Translations under genes and position numbers: made by a program
Notes under the pieces: generated by a model
The model's database searches: none
Seen by the model: only the letters and a program-made list of their open reading frames with translations
What the model was told of the DNA's origin: nothing
Assembly (NCBI GenBank): GCA_944385785.1
Contig: CALWYO010000047.1
Span: 1-48,202 of the forward strand
Source: an uncultured Oscillospiraceae bacterium
GTDB lineage: Bacteria > Bacillota > Clostridia > Oscillospirales > Oscillospiraceae
Reading direction: 5' to 3'
Length of the DNA stretch: 48,202 nucleotides
Shown here: positions 23,615-31,588 of the stretch, piece after piece
Numbering within the stretch: position 1 is the first letter of the stretch
Layout of the letters: every line of letters begins with the position of its first letter

Positions 23615-24916
23615 ATGTTTTCCAAGATACTGATAGCCAACAGGGGTGAAATTGCCGTAAGGATAATCAGGGCCTGCAAAGAGATGGGAATTTCCACCGT
23701 TGCGGTCTATTCCACGGCGGACTCCGACGCGCTGCATGTGGCCCTGGCAGATCAGAGCTACTGTATAGGAGGCCCTGAGGCTGCCGACAGCTACCTTCGT
23801 GAGGACAGGATCATTTCCGCCGCCCTTGTATCGGGAGCTCAGGCCATACACCCTGGATACGGTTTTTTGTCGGAGAACGAGCATTTTGCCCAGCTCTGCC
23901 TTAAAAACGGCATCGTTTTTATAGGTCCTTCTGTTGAAAACATGCGGGCCCTGTCCAGCAAAGAGATGACTAAACGGCGAATGCAGGAGGCGGGGCTTAC
24001 TACGATACCGGGCTCTCCGGTTCTATCCACTCTTGCCCAGGCCAAGAGCGAGGCCGATAAAATAGGCTATCCTGTCATGTTAAAAGCCCGCTCCGGCGGC
24101 GGTGGACGGGGTATACGCCTTGTGCGGGAACCAGGAGAGCTTGAGCGTGCTTTCCATGCAGCCGTAAGTGAGGGTGAAGCCGCTTTTGGCGATGGCGCTG
24201 TATATATGGAGAAATATCTGTATCCGGCTAAACATATAGAGGTGCAGATTATTGCCGACGAGAGCGGCAATGTTGTGTGCCTGGGTGACAGGGACTGCTC
24301 CATCCAGCGAAATAATCAGAAACTTATTGAAGAGACGCCGTCGCCAGTTGTAAATTCACAGCAGCGGGCGGAGCTTTTTGATAAGATAACCAGCGCAGTT
24401 AAAAAGATTGGATACGTGGGCGTCGGTACCCTTGAATTTTTGTATAGCGGCGGCAACTTTTACTTTATGGAGATGAATGTCAGACTTCAGGTGGAACATA
24501 CCGTTACGGAAGAGCTGACTCAGATTGACCTGGTGAAGTGGCAGATTCGCGTGGCGGCGGGCATATCCTTTGGATATACCCAGGATGACATAAACCTGCG
24601 TGGTTCAGCGATAGAGTGCCGTATAAACGCGCTTGCACCCGGAAAGGTTAATTTCCTTCATGTGCCAGGGGGACCCTTTGTCAGGTTCGATACGTTCCTT
24701 GTGGCGGGGTTCAGCATCTCGCCATACTATGATTCTCTTCTGGGCAAGCTGATAGTGTATGCCGGTACACGTGAGGAGGCGCTGAGGAAAATGCAGGCGG
24801 CTCTTTGCGAACTTGTTATAGACGGCGTCCCAAACAATGTTGAGGAGCAGATAGACATAGTAAATGACAGCCGGTTCCGTGACGGAAGCTATGATCTCTC
24901 TTTTTTTGCCAAATGA
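23615..24916 (+). CDS. accC: biotin carboxylase subunit of acetyl-CoA carboxylase
   Basis: The 433-residue ATP-grasp enzyme carboxylates biotin on AccB. Motifs are the N-terminal KILIANRGEIAVRI, the glycine-rich ATP loop KARSGGGGRG, and EMNVRLQVEHTVTE, where the usual EMNTRIQVEHPVTE carries conservative changes. It is slightly shorter than the usual ~450 residues because of a trimmed C-terminus. It lies three bases after fabZ; the ribosome binding site GGAG is inside the fabZ end. Confidence 0.96.
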   Translation: MFSKILIANRGEIAVRIIRACKEMGISTVAVYSTADSDALHVALADQSYCIGGPEAADSYLREDRIISAALVSGAQAIHPGYGFLSENEHFAQLCLKNGIVFIGPSVENMRALSSKEMTKRRMQEAGLTTIPGSPVLSTLAQAKSEADKIGYPVMLKARSGGGGRGIRLVREPGELERAFHAAVSEGEAAFGDGAVYMEKYLYPAKHIEVQIIADESGNVVCLGDRDCSIQRNNQKLIEETPSPVVNSQQRAELFDKITSAVKKIGYVGVGTLEFLYSGGNFYFMEMNVRLQVEHTVTEELTQIDLVKWQIRVAAGISFGYTQDDINLRGSAIECRINALAPGKVNFLHVPGGPFVRFDTFLVAGFSISPYYDSLLGKLIVYAGTREEALRKMQAALCELVIDGVPNNVEEQIDIVNDSRFRDGSYDLSFFAK

Positions 24917-24926
24917 GGTGTTTTAA

Positions 24927-25796
24927 GTGCCATTTATAGAGTTTTTGTTCAAACCAAAAAACGAGCTGGAAAAGGGAGGACGTCAGTCCGTCCAGATTGC
25001 CAGTGCAGATGAGAACGAGCCCTCAAAGCCCTGTCCCAACTGCCGGAAAATGGTGCCGTTGAGCCAATTGTGGGCTAATCACAATACATGCGAATGCGGA
25101 TACCATTTCCGCATGAATGCGCGGCAGAGGATAAATTTTATCTGTGATACCGACACTTTTTCCGAGTGGGACGCCGGCGTCGTTTCCAGGGATATACTGG
25201 ACTTTCCAGGCTACATAACAAAGCTGGAAAATACGCGCAACGCCTGCGGAGAATCCGAGGCTGTGATTTGCGGCAGGGCTAAAATAGAAGGCGAGGACTG
25301 TTGCATCTTTGTAATGGAGCCATATTTTATGATGGGTTCCATGGGTACGGTAGTGGGAGAGAAGATAACGCGAACCTTTGAAAGAGCAATGGAATTGGGA
25401 CTCCCAGTTGTGGGATACACAGTTTCCGGCGGAGCCAGGATGCAGGAGGGAATCCTTTCCCTTATGCAGATGGCCAAGACAAGCGGCGCTGTCAAGCGTC
25501 ACTCTGATGCCGGCCTTTTTTATCTGACGGTGATAACAGACCCCACAACAGGCGGTGTTACTGCCAGTTTTGCCATGGAGGGCGATGTGATACTGGCAGA
25601 GCCCGGCGCCCTTATAGGATTTGCCGGACCCAGGGTAATAGAACAGACTACAAGGAAAAAGCTCCCTGCTGGGTTCCAGAAGGCGGAATTTGTTATGGAG
25701 CACGGATTTGTAGACGCCATAGTACCCAGATCCACCCAGAAGGCGACTATAGCGCAACTTCTGAGAATGCACACCGGAGGTGAGCGCGTTGGCTAA
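24927..25796 (+). CDS. accD: acetyl-CoA carboxylase carboxyltransferase subunit beta
   Basis: The 289-residue beta subunit forms the carboxyltransferase with AccA. The N-terminal zinc ribbon starts with CPNC near residue 36 and ends in CECGYHF, so the second pair is CxC with one residue fewer than the usual CxxC. The crotonase-like core has GGARMQEG and the C-terminal FAGPRVIEQT segment. The start is GTG with GAGGTG six bases before. It overlaps accA. Confidence 0.95.
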   Translation: MPFIEFLFKPKNELEKGGRQSVQIASADENEPSKPCPNCRKMVPLSQLWANHNTCECGYHFRMNARQRINFICDTDTFSEWDAGVVSRDILDFPGYITKLENTRNACGESEAVICGRAKIEGEDCCIFVMEPYFMMGSMGTVVGEKITRTFERAMELGLPVVGYTVSGGARMQEGILSLMQMAKTSGAVKRHSDAGLFYLTVITDPTTGGVTASFAMEGDVILAEPGALIGFAGPRVIEQTTRKKLPAGFQKAEFVMEHGFVDAIVPRSTQKATIAQLLRMHTGGERVG

Positions 25797-26601
25797 GAAT
25801 ACTGTATCGAAAGCCTATGATAGGGTAAAATTGGCCAGGCAGAATGGCAGGCCCACTGGAGTGGACTACATTGAGAATATAATCACTGATTTTATTGAAC
25901 TCCATGGAGATAGAAACTATGCCGATGACGAGGCCATTGTAGGCGGTATTGGATATCTGGATGGAAAGCCGGTTACAGTAGTCGCCATTGAAAAGGGGCG
26001 TAATTCCAAAGAGCGCGTAGCGCACAATTTTGGTGCGCCGCACCCTGAGGGATACAGAAAGGCCCTCCGCCTTATGAAACAGGCTGAAAAATTCAGGCGG
26101 CCTGTGATCTGTCTTGTGGATACGTCGGGGGCATATTGCGGAATAGGCGCTGAAGAGAGAGGACAGGGGCAGGCTATTGCCCAGTGCATTGTAGAGATGA
26201 TGGCTCTGAAGACACCTTCAGTGTCCATATTGATAGGCGAAGGAGGCAGCGGCGGAGCCCTGGCGCTGGCGGTTGCCGACCGAGTCTGGATGCTTGAGAA
26301 CGCCGTATATTCTGCCATATCTCCGGAGGGATGCGCCAGCATACTCTGGAAGGATTCGTCAAAGGCCGAAGAGGCTGCTGAGAGTTTGAAACTGACCGCC
26401 TCTGACGCCTTGGCTCTCGGTGTGATCGAAGAGATAATACCTGAACAGGAACTGGGCAAAGAGAGCTTTTACGAAAAACTGCGGGTGAAGCTGTCCAGGG
26501 AGTTTAGAGAGCTGACGTCCATGGATGTTGACCAGCTGGTCCAGCATAGATTTGAAAGGTTTCGCAACCTGGGTGTGCCGGATATGGGAGGTAAGAAATG
26601 A
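25789..26601 (+). CDS. accA: acetyl-CoA carboxylase carboxyltransferase subunit alpha
   Basis: The 270-residue alpha subunit has RPTGVDYIE, the FGAPHPEGYRKA segment, VDTSGAYCGIGAEERGQGQA, and GEGGSGGALALAVADRVWMLE, all classic AccA. I place the start at TTG 25789 because GGAGGTG ends six bases upstream. The GTG at 25780 lies within that ribosome binding site and would be too close. It overlaps accD by eight bases and the thioesterase gene by four. Confidence 0.94.
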   Translation: MAKNTVSKAYDRVKLARQNGRPTGVDYIENIITDFIELHGDRNYADDEAIVGGIGYLDGKPVTVVAIEKGRNSKERVAHNFGAPHPEGYRKALRLMKQAEKFRRPVICLVDTSGAYCGIGAEERGQGQAIAQCIVEMMALKTPSVSILIGEGGSGGALALAVADRVWMLENAVYSAISPEGCASILWKDSSKAEEAAESLKLTASDALALGVIEEIIPEQELGKESFYEKLRVKLSREFRELTSMDVDQLVQHRFERFRNLGVPDMGGKK

Positions 26602-27035
26602 GCGGGGATTTGGGCCGCGATTATGTCAGGCGGATATACTATTATGAGACAGACAACATGGGCATAGTCCATCACTCCAATTATATCCGTATAATGGAGG
26701 AGGCCAGGATGGATTTTATGCGTAATCTGGGCTATGAGTATACCGCCATGGAAGACCAGGGGATAATAATGCCTGTAACAGGGGTTTCCGCCCAATATCT
26801 ACAGCCTTTGCATTTTGACGATATAGTCCATGTGCACACAAAACTCACCAGTTTTAACGGCGTGCGCGCTGCTTTCAGCTATGAAATATTCAGGCAGGGC
26901 GAAGACAGACCATCCGCTGTGGGAGAGAGCGGCCACTGCTTTCTTGACACTGCCACAAGGGTACCTGTTAACCTGAAAAAACGGTATCCTGAGTTTTTTG
27001 AACGCGCTATGGAAATCCAGGAGAAAAGTAAATGA
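26598..27035 (+). CDS. YbgC-type acyl-CoA/acyl-ACP thioesterase (hotdog fold)
   Basis: The 145-residue protein is a single hotdog domain with the signature YYETDNMGIVHHSNY, whose D19 corresponds to the catalytic Asp of 4-hydroxybenzoyl-CoA thioesterase and YbgC. It would hydrolyse acyl thioesters to free acid. Four-base overlaps with accA upstream and the ligase gene downstream place it firmly in the fatty acid operon. This suggests a substrate among acyl-ACPs or acyl-CoAs, but chain length cannot be read from the sequence. Confidence 0.88.
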   Translation: MSGDLGRDYVRRIYYYETDNMGIVHHSNYIRIMEEARMDFMRNLGYEYTAMEDQGIIMPVTGVSAQYLQPLHFDDIVHVHTKLTSFNGVRAAFSYEIFRQGEDRPSAVGESGHCFLDTATRVPVNLKKRYPEFFERAMEIQEKSK

Positions 27036-28666
27036 GTATATACAAACAGTTCTGTGATGAGACATTTGACCAGCAGGGGCTTTTGACTGACTTTCAGATC
27101 AAATACCCATATAACTATAATTTCGGATACGATGTTGTGGACGAGATAGCCCGCCATGAACCGCAGAAGAGAGCACTTGTCTGGTGCAATACAGAGGGAA
27201 GGGAGAGAATCTTTACCTTCGAGGATATTTCCAGACTCAGCACAAAGACGGCCAACGTCCTGCATGCCAATGGTATAAAAAAAGGCGACAGGGTGATGGT
27301 TATGCTAAAACGCCATTATGAGTACTGGTATGTATCTGTGGCTCTACATAAAATAGGAGCTGTGATGATTCCCGTAACCCACATGCTCACCACAGATGAT
27401 ATTATATATAGGATCGAGACAGCATCCATAAAAGGCATTGTGTGTTCGCCAGACGAGGGGATTTTGAAAAAAGTCGGCCGTGCAATTGAGAAGACTGATT
27501 CTGTAATAGCCGCCTGGACCATCGAGAAAGAGGCTAAGGGATTTTTTAACCTCACATCTCAGGTGGAGGCGGCGCCGGATACAATGGAACGCGAGCTTAC
27601 GTTGGCTTCAGACCCGATGATTATGTATTTTACTTCAGGCACAACCGGCTATCCAAAAGGTGTAATACATGACCATACTTATACTCTGGCTCACATACTT
27701 ACTGCCAGGCACTGGCAGAACGTAGAGGACGGGGGCCTGCATCTGACTGTGGCGGAGACCGGCTGGGGAAAGGCCTCCTGGGGCAAGATTTACGGACAGT
27801 GGCTCTGCGGATGCGCTGTTATGGTCTTTGATTTTGACAATTTTGACCCGAAGCAGCTGATGACAATAATCAATAAATATCACGTTACCAGTTTCTGCGC
27901 GCCGCCGACTGTCTATAGATACCTTGTAAAAAAGGGAGTCGTGGATATGCCCTCCCTGAAGTATGTGACTACGGCTGGCGAGGCTCTTAATCCGGAGGTT
28001 TTCCGACTTTTCAAGGAGCAGACGGGTCTTACTTTGATGGAGGGTTTTGGTCAGACAGAATCTACGCTGATGCTTGCAAATCTTGTGGGCTCTGTTTCCA
28101 GACCGGGCTCTATGGGTAAGCCGACACCGCTCTATCATGTGGAGTTGCTTAATGACGATGGAGAATATGCAAAAACCGGCGAGATTGGGGAGATAGTAAT
28201 TATCCCTCCGTCAGACGGCCGTCGTCAGGCGGGCATATTTTCCGAGTATAACGGAAATGAGGATCTCTATAAATATGTCTGGAGGGGCGGTATATATCAT
28301 ACTGGAGACACAGCCTGGAGAGATGAAGAGGGATATTTCTGGTTTAACGGCCGTATAGACGATGTTATAAAGACAGGTGGGTTCCGAGTGGGGCCCTTTG
28401 AAATTGAGAACGTACTTATGGAGCATCCGGCAGTCATGGAGTGCTCGGTAATAGGCGTTCCGGATCCACTGAGGGGACAGGCGATAAAAGCGGTAATTGT
28501 ACTTTCGCCTGGATATGAACCCAGTTTGGAACTGCAAAAGGAGATAAGGGAGTTCTGCAACAGCCGAATTGCGGAGTATAAGTGGATCCGATCCATTGAA
28601 TTTGTAAAAGAGATGCCAAAGACTATCAGCGGGAAAATACGCAAGGTGGAGCAGCGGGGCGAATAA
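27032..28666 (+). CDS. AMP-dependent acyl-CoA synthetase (medium-chain/acetyl-CoA synthetase-like)
   Basis: This 544-residue adenylate-forming enzyme carries TSGTTGYPKG (201-210), TTAGEALNPE, GFGQTEST, TGDTAWRDEEGYFWFNGRIDDVIKTGG and the C-terminal catalytic Lys535 in KTISGKIRK. The overall pattern, including the TVAETGWGKASWGK segment, is that of medium-chain acyl-CoA synthetases. It would convert free fatty acid, ATP and CoA into acyl-CoA. As the last gene of the fab-acc operon, after a thioesterase, it could move chains from ACP to CoA, or salvage acids. A strong terminator follows. Confidence 0.9.
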   Translation: MSIYKQFCDETFDQQGLLTDFQIKYPYNYNFGYDVVDEIARHEPQKRALVWCNTEGRERIFTFEDISRLSTKTANVLHANGIKKGDRVMVMLKRHYEYWYVSVALHKIGAVMIPVTHMLTTDDIIYRIETASIKGIVCSPDEGILKKVGRAIEKTDSVIAAWTIEKEAKGFFNLTSQVEAAPDTMERELTLASDPMIMYFTSGTTGYPKGVIHDHTYTLAHILTARHWQNVEDGGLHLTVAETGWGKASWGKIYGQWLCGCAVMVFDFDNFDPKQLMTIINKYHVTSFCAPPTVYRYLVKKGVVDMPSLKYVTTAGEALNPEVFRLFKEQTGLTLMEGFGQTESTLMLANLVGSVSRPGSMGKPTPLYHVELLNDDGEYAKTGEIGEIVIIPPSDGRRQAGIFSEYNGNEDLYKYVWRGGIYHTGDTAWRDEEGYFWFNGRIDDVIKTGGFRVGPFEIENVLMEHPAVMECSVIGVPDPLRGQAIKAVIVLSPGYEPSLELQKEIREFCNSRIAEYKWIRSIEFVKEMPKTISGKIRKVEQRGE

Positions 28667-28678
28667 TGCAGAGTAAAT

Positions 28679-28712
28679 AAAAAGAAGCAGACGTCTGCGT
28701 CTGCTTCTTTTT
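28679..28712. terminator. bidirectional terminator between the FAS operon and the pstS-like gene
   Basis: A 15-bp perfect stem (AAAAAGAAGCAGACG and its complement around TCTG) has A's on the left and T's on the right. It therefore serves both the rightward fatty acid operon and the leftward lipoprotein operon ending at 28738. Confidence 0.93.
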
Positions 28713-28737
28713 GGTTGTTGGTATACAAACAGGCTTA

Positions 28738-29727
28738 TTACTCCGTATCTCCCACAGGCGTGTAACCCTCATGTTCAACCAGAGCCTGACCTTCAGTGGA
28801 GAGTATCCAGTCATAGAGCACCCTGGTGGGACTTCCCTCCTGGGTATCTTTTGCTATTGATACAAAGTATGGATTTAAAAGCGGATACTCACCGGAAGCA
28901 ATAGTTTCATCGCTGGGAGATACGCCGTCAATAGAGAGAATCTTCAGGCCTTCGGCCATTTTCATGTCGCTGGCGTAATAATAGACGGTATACCCCAAGG
29001 CGCCCGTGCCGTTGTCAAAATCCCTGACGGCTGTCATCATTCCCTCCATGGATGGTATATAGTCTGCTGGAGGGTCCATAAACGGCGTCTCGCCCATCAC
29101 AAGTTTTACTATTAAAGCCTGAGACCCTGCCTCACTGTTGCGCTGGAAAGCCGTTATGGGTTCATCGTTTCCGCCTACCTGGCTCCAGTTTGTTATCTCA
29201 CCGGAGTATATCTGCCTGACCTGGTCAATTGTGAGGCTGTCTACGGGGTTGTCCTGCTGAACTATAAAGACCAGAGCGTCGATTGCAAAGGGCGTCATAA
29301 GCCATTTGTCACCATTTTGCAGCTGCTCCAGTACCCAGGCTTCAGGTTCCGCTGCCAGCAGGAGATCGGCTTCTCCGGACATAAGCGCCTGGTATGATGC
29401 CGTAGTGCGGGAGAAACTCACCAGGTCCGATACCTGCTCACGGCTCTCCCCTAAAAGTACGCTGCATACCGCCTGGGCGAAGGGCACGGTGGAAGTGGAG
29501 CCGTCCAGACGCGGGAAGTTCTCACGGGTAAAGCGGAAGCTATTTGCAGTCTCTTCATCAGAACTGCCTGGGTTTTCATTGTCCGAATTCTCAGTGCTGT
29601 CAGATACATCATTTTCCGGTGTGCTGTTATTATCATTGAGACTTTGATCTTCAGAGGGCTGAGCGCCGCAAGAAGCCAGAGACAGACATAAAATCAGCGA
29701 GAGAATTATTGAAATAGCTTTTTTCAT
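28738..29727 (-). CDS. PstS-like periplasmic-binding-type lipoprotein
   Basis: The 329-residue precursor begins with a lipoprotein signal peptide ending in the lipobox LASC (Cys20). An Asn/Ser/Glu-rich linker (about 25-65) follows, then a phosphate-binding-protein-like domain with the ligand loop DGSTSTVPFA, IYSGEITNWSQVGG and a C-terminal WILSTEGQALVEHEGYTPV. These are PstS/PBP-like features. No pstC, pstA, pstB or phoU is nearby, so it is an orphan binding protein, perhaps a sensor or a partner of a distant transporter. It is cotranscribed with the lipoprotein gene 15 bases upstream. Confidence 0.85.
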   Translation of the reverse strand: MKKAISIILSLILCLSLASCGAQPSEDQSLNDNNSTPENDVSDSTENSDNENPGSSDEETANSFRFTRENFPRLDGSTSTVPFAQAVCSVLLGESREQVSDLVSFSRTTASYQALMSGEADLLLAAEPEAWVLEQLQNGDKWLMTPFAIDALVFIVQQDNPVDSLTIDQVRQIYSGEITNWSQVGGNDEPITAFQRNSEAGSQALIVKLVMGETPFMDPPADYIPSMEGMMTAVRDFDNGTGALGYTVYYYASDMKMAEGLKILSIDGVSPSDETIASGEYPLLNPYFVSIAKDTQEGSPTRVLYDWILSTEGQALVEHEGYTPVGDTE

Positions 29728-29742
29728 AATTTGTTCTCCTTT

Positions 29743-31299
29743 CTAATCCCATTCCCCAGAGGAAAGAATATAGCGAAATACTATGTTTCCCTGCAGATCG
29801 CGTAAAATAACGCGGCTATCGCCGGTTATGAGGACTAATCCTCCCGCAAGACTGACAGATTCACTGGGAGAGCGGCGAATTGTACAGAGGCTTTGGCCAG
29901 CACTGTCAAATATCTGAACCTGCCGGCCGTCATCCGCCCTGAAATACAGTTCACCCGTAGCCAGATCATAGCTATGACAATCGCCGGTGTACAGGATATT
30001 GTCAGCCATTAATCCGTTGTCGAGGCTTACAAGGGTTTGAGATCCGGTATTGTTGTCATAGCTGGAGAATAACGCCACGCGCCCCCAAACAGTTTGAGGA
30101 GTACCAGGAGCTGTGACGCGCAAAACTTCATCTCCCTGGACAAACACGGTGTCATCTCCGTCGTAATACCATGTCCAACCGTTTGGTATACCACTTGGCC
30201 AGTGGGCATATTTGCCTATAATGGGACTTTCTACACTTTCCATAGTGGCGGCGTCATATACCTCTTTTACCAGGTAACCCTGCTGCCATCCGTCTGGAGT
30301 GTAATCGTAGACCATAAACTGATCTCCGCTGTCCCAGGTGACCCTGGCTATACCTCCAGCAGAGAGCAGGGAGCTGCCGGACTCGTCGTATACAGTGTAT
30401 GTGTAGCTATCGTAGTCGTAGCTTACATATTTTCCGTTTACCAGACGGTCTGCCGGCGGAAGTTCTTCAGTGTATGTGAGTTCGCCTGTGGAGGGATCTA
30501 TCCACCACCCCAATGTCCCATAATTGCGTATATACGGTCTGTCGCCGTGCCATCCGGCGCCCCATAGAGCCATGGACGGGCCGATTTCAGAGGGGATATT
30601 GCTGACGCGCATAGTTTCTTCTCCGGTTTTGCCGTCAAGATAGACAAGCTGGTCACCATCTAAAAGGAAGATTCCATTTTCAGTACAGTTCTGATTTATG
30701 TCTCTGCCCCATAGAGAGAGCTCTCCGTCCATGGTGTATTTAAATTCCGTGCACCAACTCCCATCCCTCGCAGCCATTGCCCAGACTTCAGAGGCTTCAT
30801 CCCAGCCATCGCTGGAGGTTGCCGGAGTTTCCTTACAGAGCATAAAGTACGGAAGAGGTTCCAGATTATAATAGCCTCCCTGAGAGCCGCCGTCCCATAC
30901 GGAGGAGAGTACGGGATCAAGGACGATTTCACCAGACAGGGTTATCAATCCATACCTTGAGCCTAAATCTGTACCGCCCAGTTTGTCGCCAAGGAAGGGG
31001 ATTAAGGGGCCGTAGTTATCAGAAGGGACAAGTTCTGTAATAACTGAGTCTGATGAACGTGTATATATAGGCTCCTCAGGCGCGTAGGGCTCCAGTGATG
31101 ACCAGTCTACGTATACGTCCGGTCCGTCCGAGTTATTGGGAAACTGCTCCTCCGGTTCCTCTGGCTCTTCCGGCATGGAGACAGGCTCCTGGGGTACTGT
31201 ATCCGGTCTGTCTGGTTCTTCAGATGCCTGACCGCATCCTACCAGGCTTATACATAAAATGACAGATATAAAAACAGACATGGCGTAACTGAATTTCAT
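29743..31299 (-). CDS. uncharacterised lipoprotein with WG-repeat-like segment
   Basis: The 518-residue product has a lipoprotein signal peptide with lipobox LVGC (Cys22), then a Pro/Glu-rich linker (about 28-60). A long beta-rich region follows, with many Asp, Gly, Tyr and Trp residues. The segment YGLITLSGEIVLDPVLSSV resembles one unit of WG-type repeats, and later stretches such as NGLMADNILYTGDC suggest a beta-propeller-like fold. The function is unknown. ATG 31299 is chosen for the GGGAGGTG eight bases upstream. Being in one transcript with a PstS-like lipoprotein suggests a surface-bound pair. Confidence 0.8.
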   Translation of the reverse strand: MKFSYAMSVFISVILCISLVGCGQASEEPDRPDTVPQEPVSMPEEPEEPEEQFPNNSDGPDVYVDWSSLEPYAPEEPIYTRSSDSVITELVPSDNYGPLIPFLGDKLGGTDLGSRYGLITLSGEIVLDPVLSSVWDGGSQGGYYNLEPLPYFMLCKETPATSSDGWDEASEVWAMAARDGSWCTEFKYTMDGELSLWGRDINQNCTENGIFLLDGDQLVYLDGKTGEETMRVSNIPSEIGPSMALWGAGWHGDRPYIRNYGTLGWWIDPSTGELTYTEELPPADRLVNGKYVSYDYDSYTYTVYDESGSSLLSAGGIARVTWDSGDQFMVYDYTPDGWQQGYLVKEVYDAATMESVESPIIGKYAHWPSGIPNGWTWYYDGDDTVFVQGDEVLRVTAPGTPQTVWGRVALFSSYDNNTGSQTLVSLDNGLMADNILYTGDCHSYDLATGELYFRADDGRQVQIFDSAGQSLCTIRRSPSESVSLAGGLVLITGDSRVILRDLQGNIVFRYILSSGEWD

Positions 31300-31455
31300 A
31301 TTATGCACCTCCCCGTACACGGCTGTTACGCCTTGATTTCAATATAATTTACTATATATGATATCCATAAAAACGGTGCGTTTCATCCATATTCAGTAAC
31401 ATTTGTTTACAAAGAGCTTGTGGCGGTAAAAATGATTTTTGTATAAAAAGCTATC

Positions 31456-31484
31456 TTTACCCCTTATGTTTACAAGGGTATAAT
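31456..31484 (+). promoter_or_regulatory. promoter candidate for the LCP gene
   Basis: TTTACC (31456-31461) and TATAAT (31479-31484) are spaced by 17 bases, giving a leader of about 100 bases. The rest of the gap 31300-31588 is AT-rich and shows no gene. A promoter for the leftward lipoprotein operon must also lie here but was not clear. Confidence 0.5.
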
Positions 31485-31588
31485 AAAAAAATAAAAAAAT
31501 GTCGAAATTTATGTCCCTTTTAATCATGTGGATACGTCTATATATAAGTGAGCATATTAAATAGCATGTTGTGTATGGGAGGAGTTCA

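Noticed and set aside
25023-25772. 249-codon open frame antisense to accD
   Set aside because: It lies wholly inside accD, with no motif and no start signal; accD is certain.
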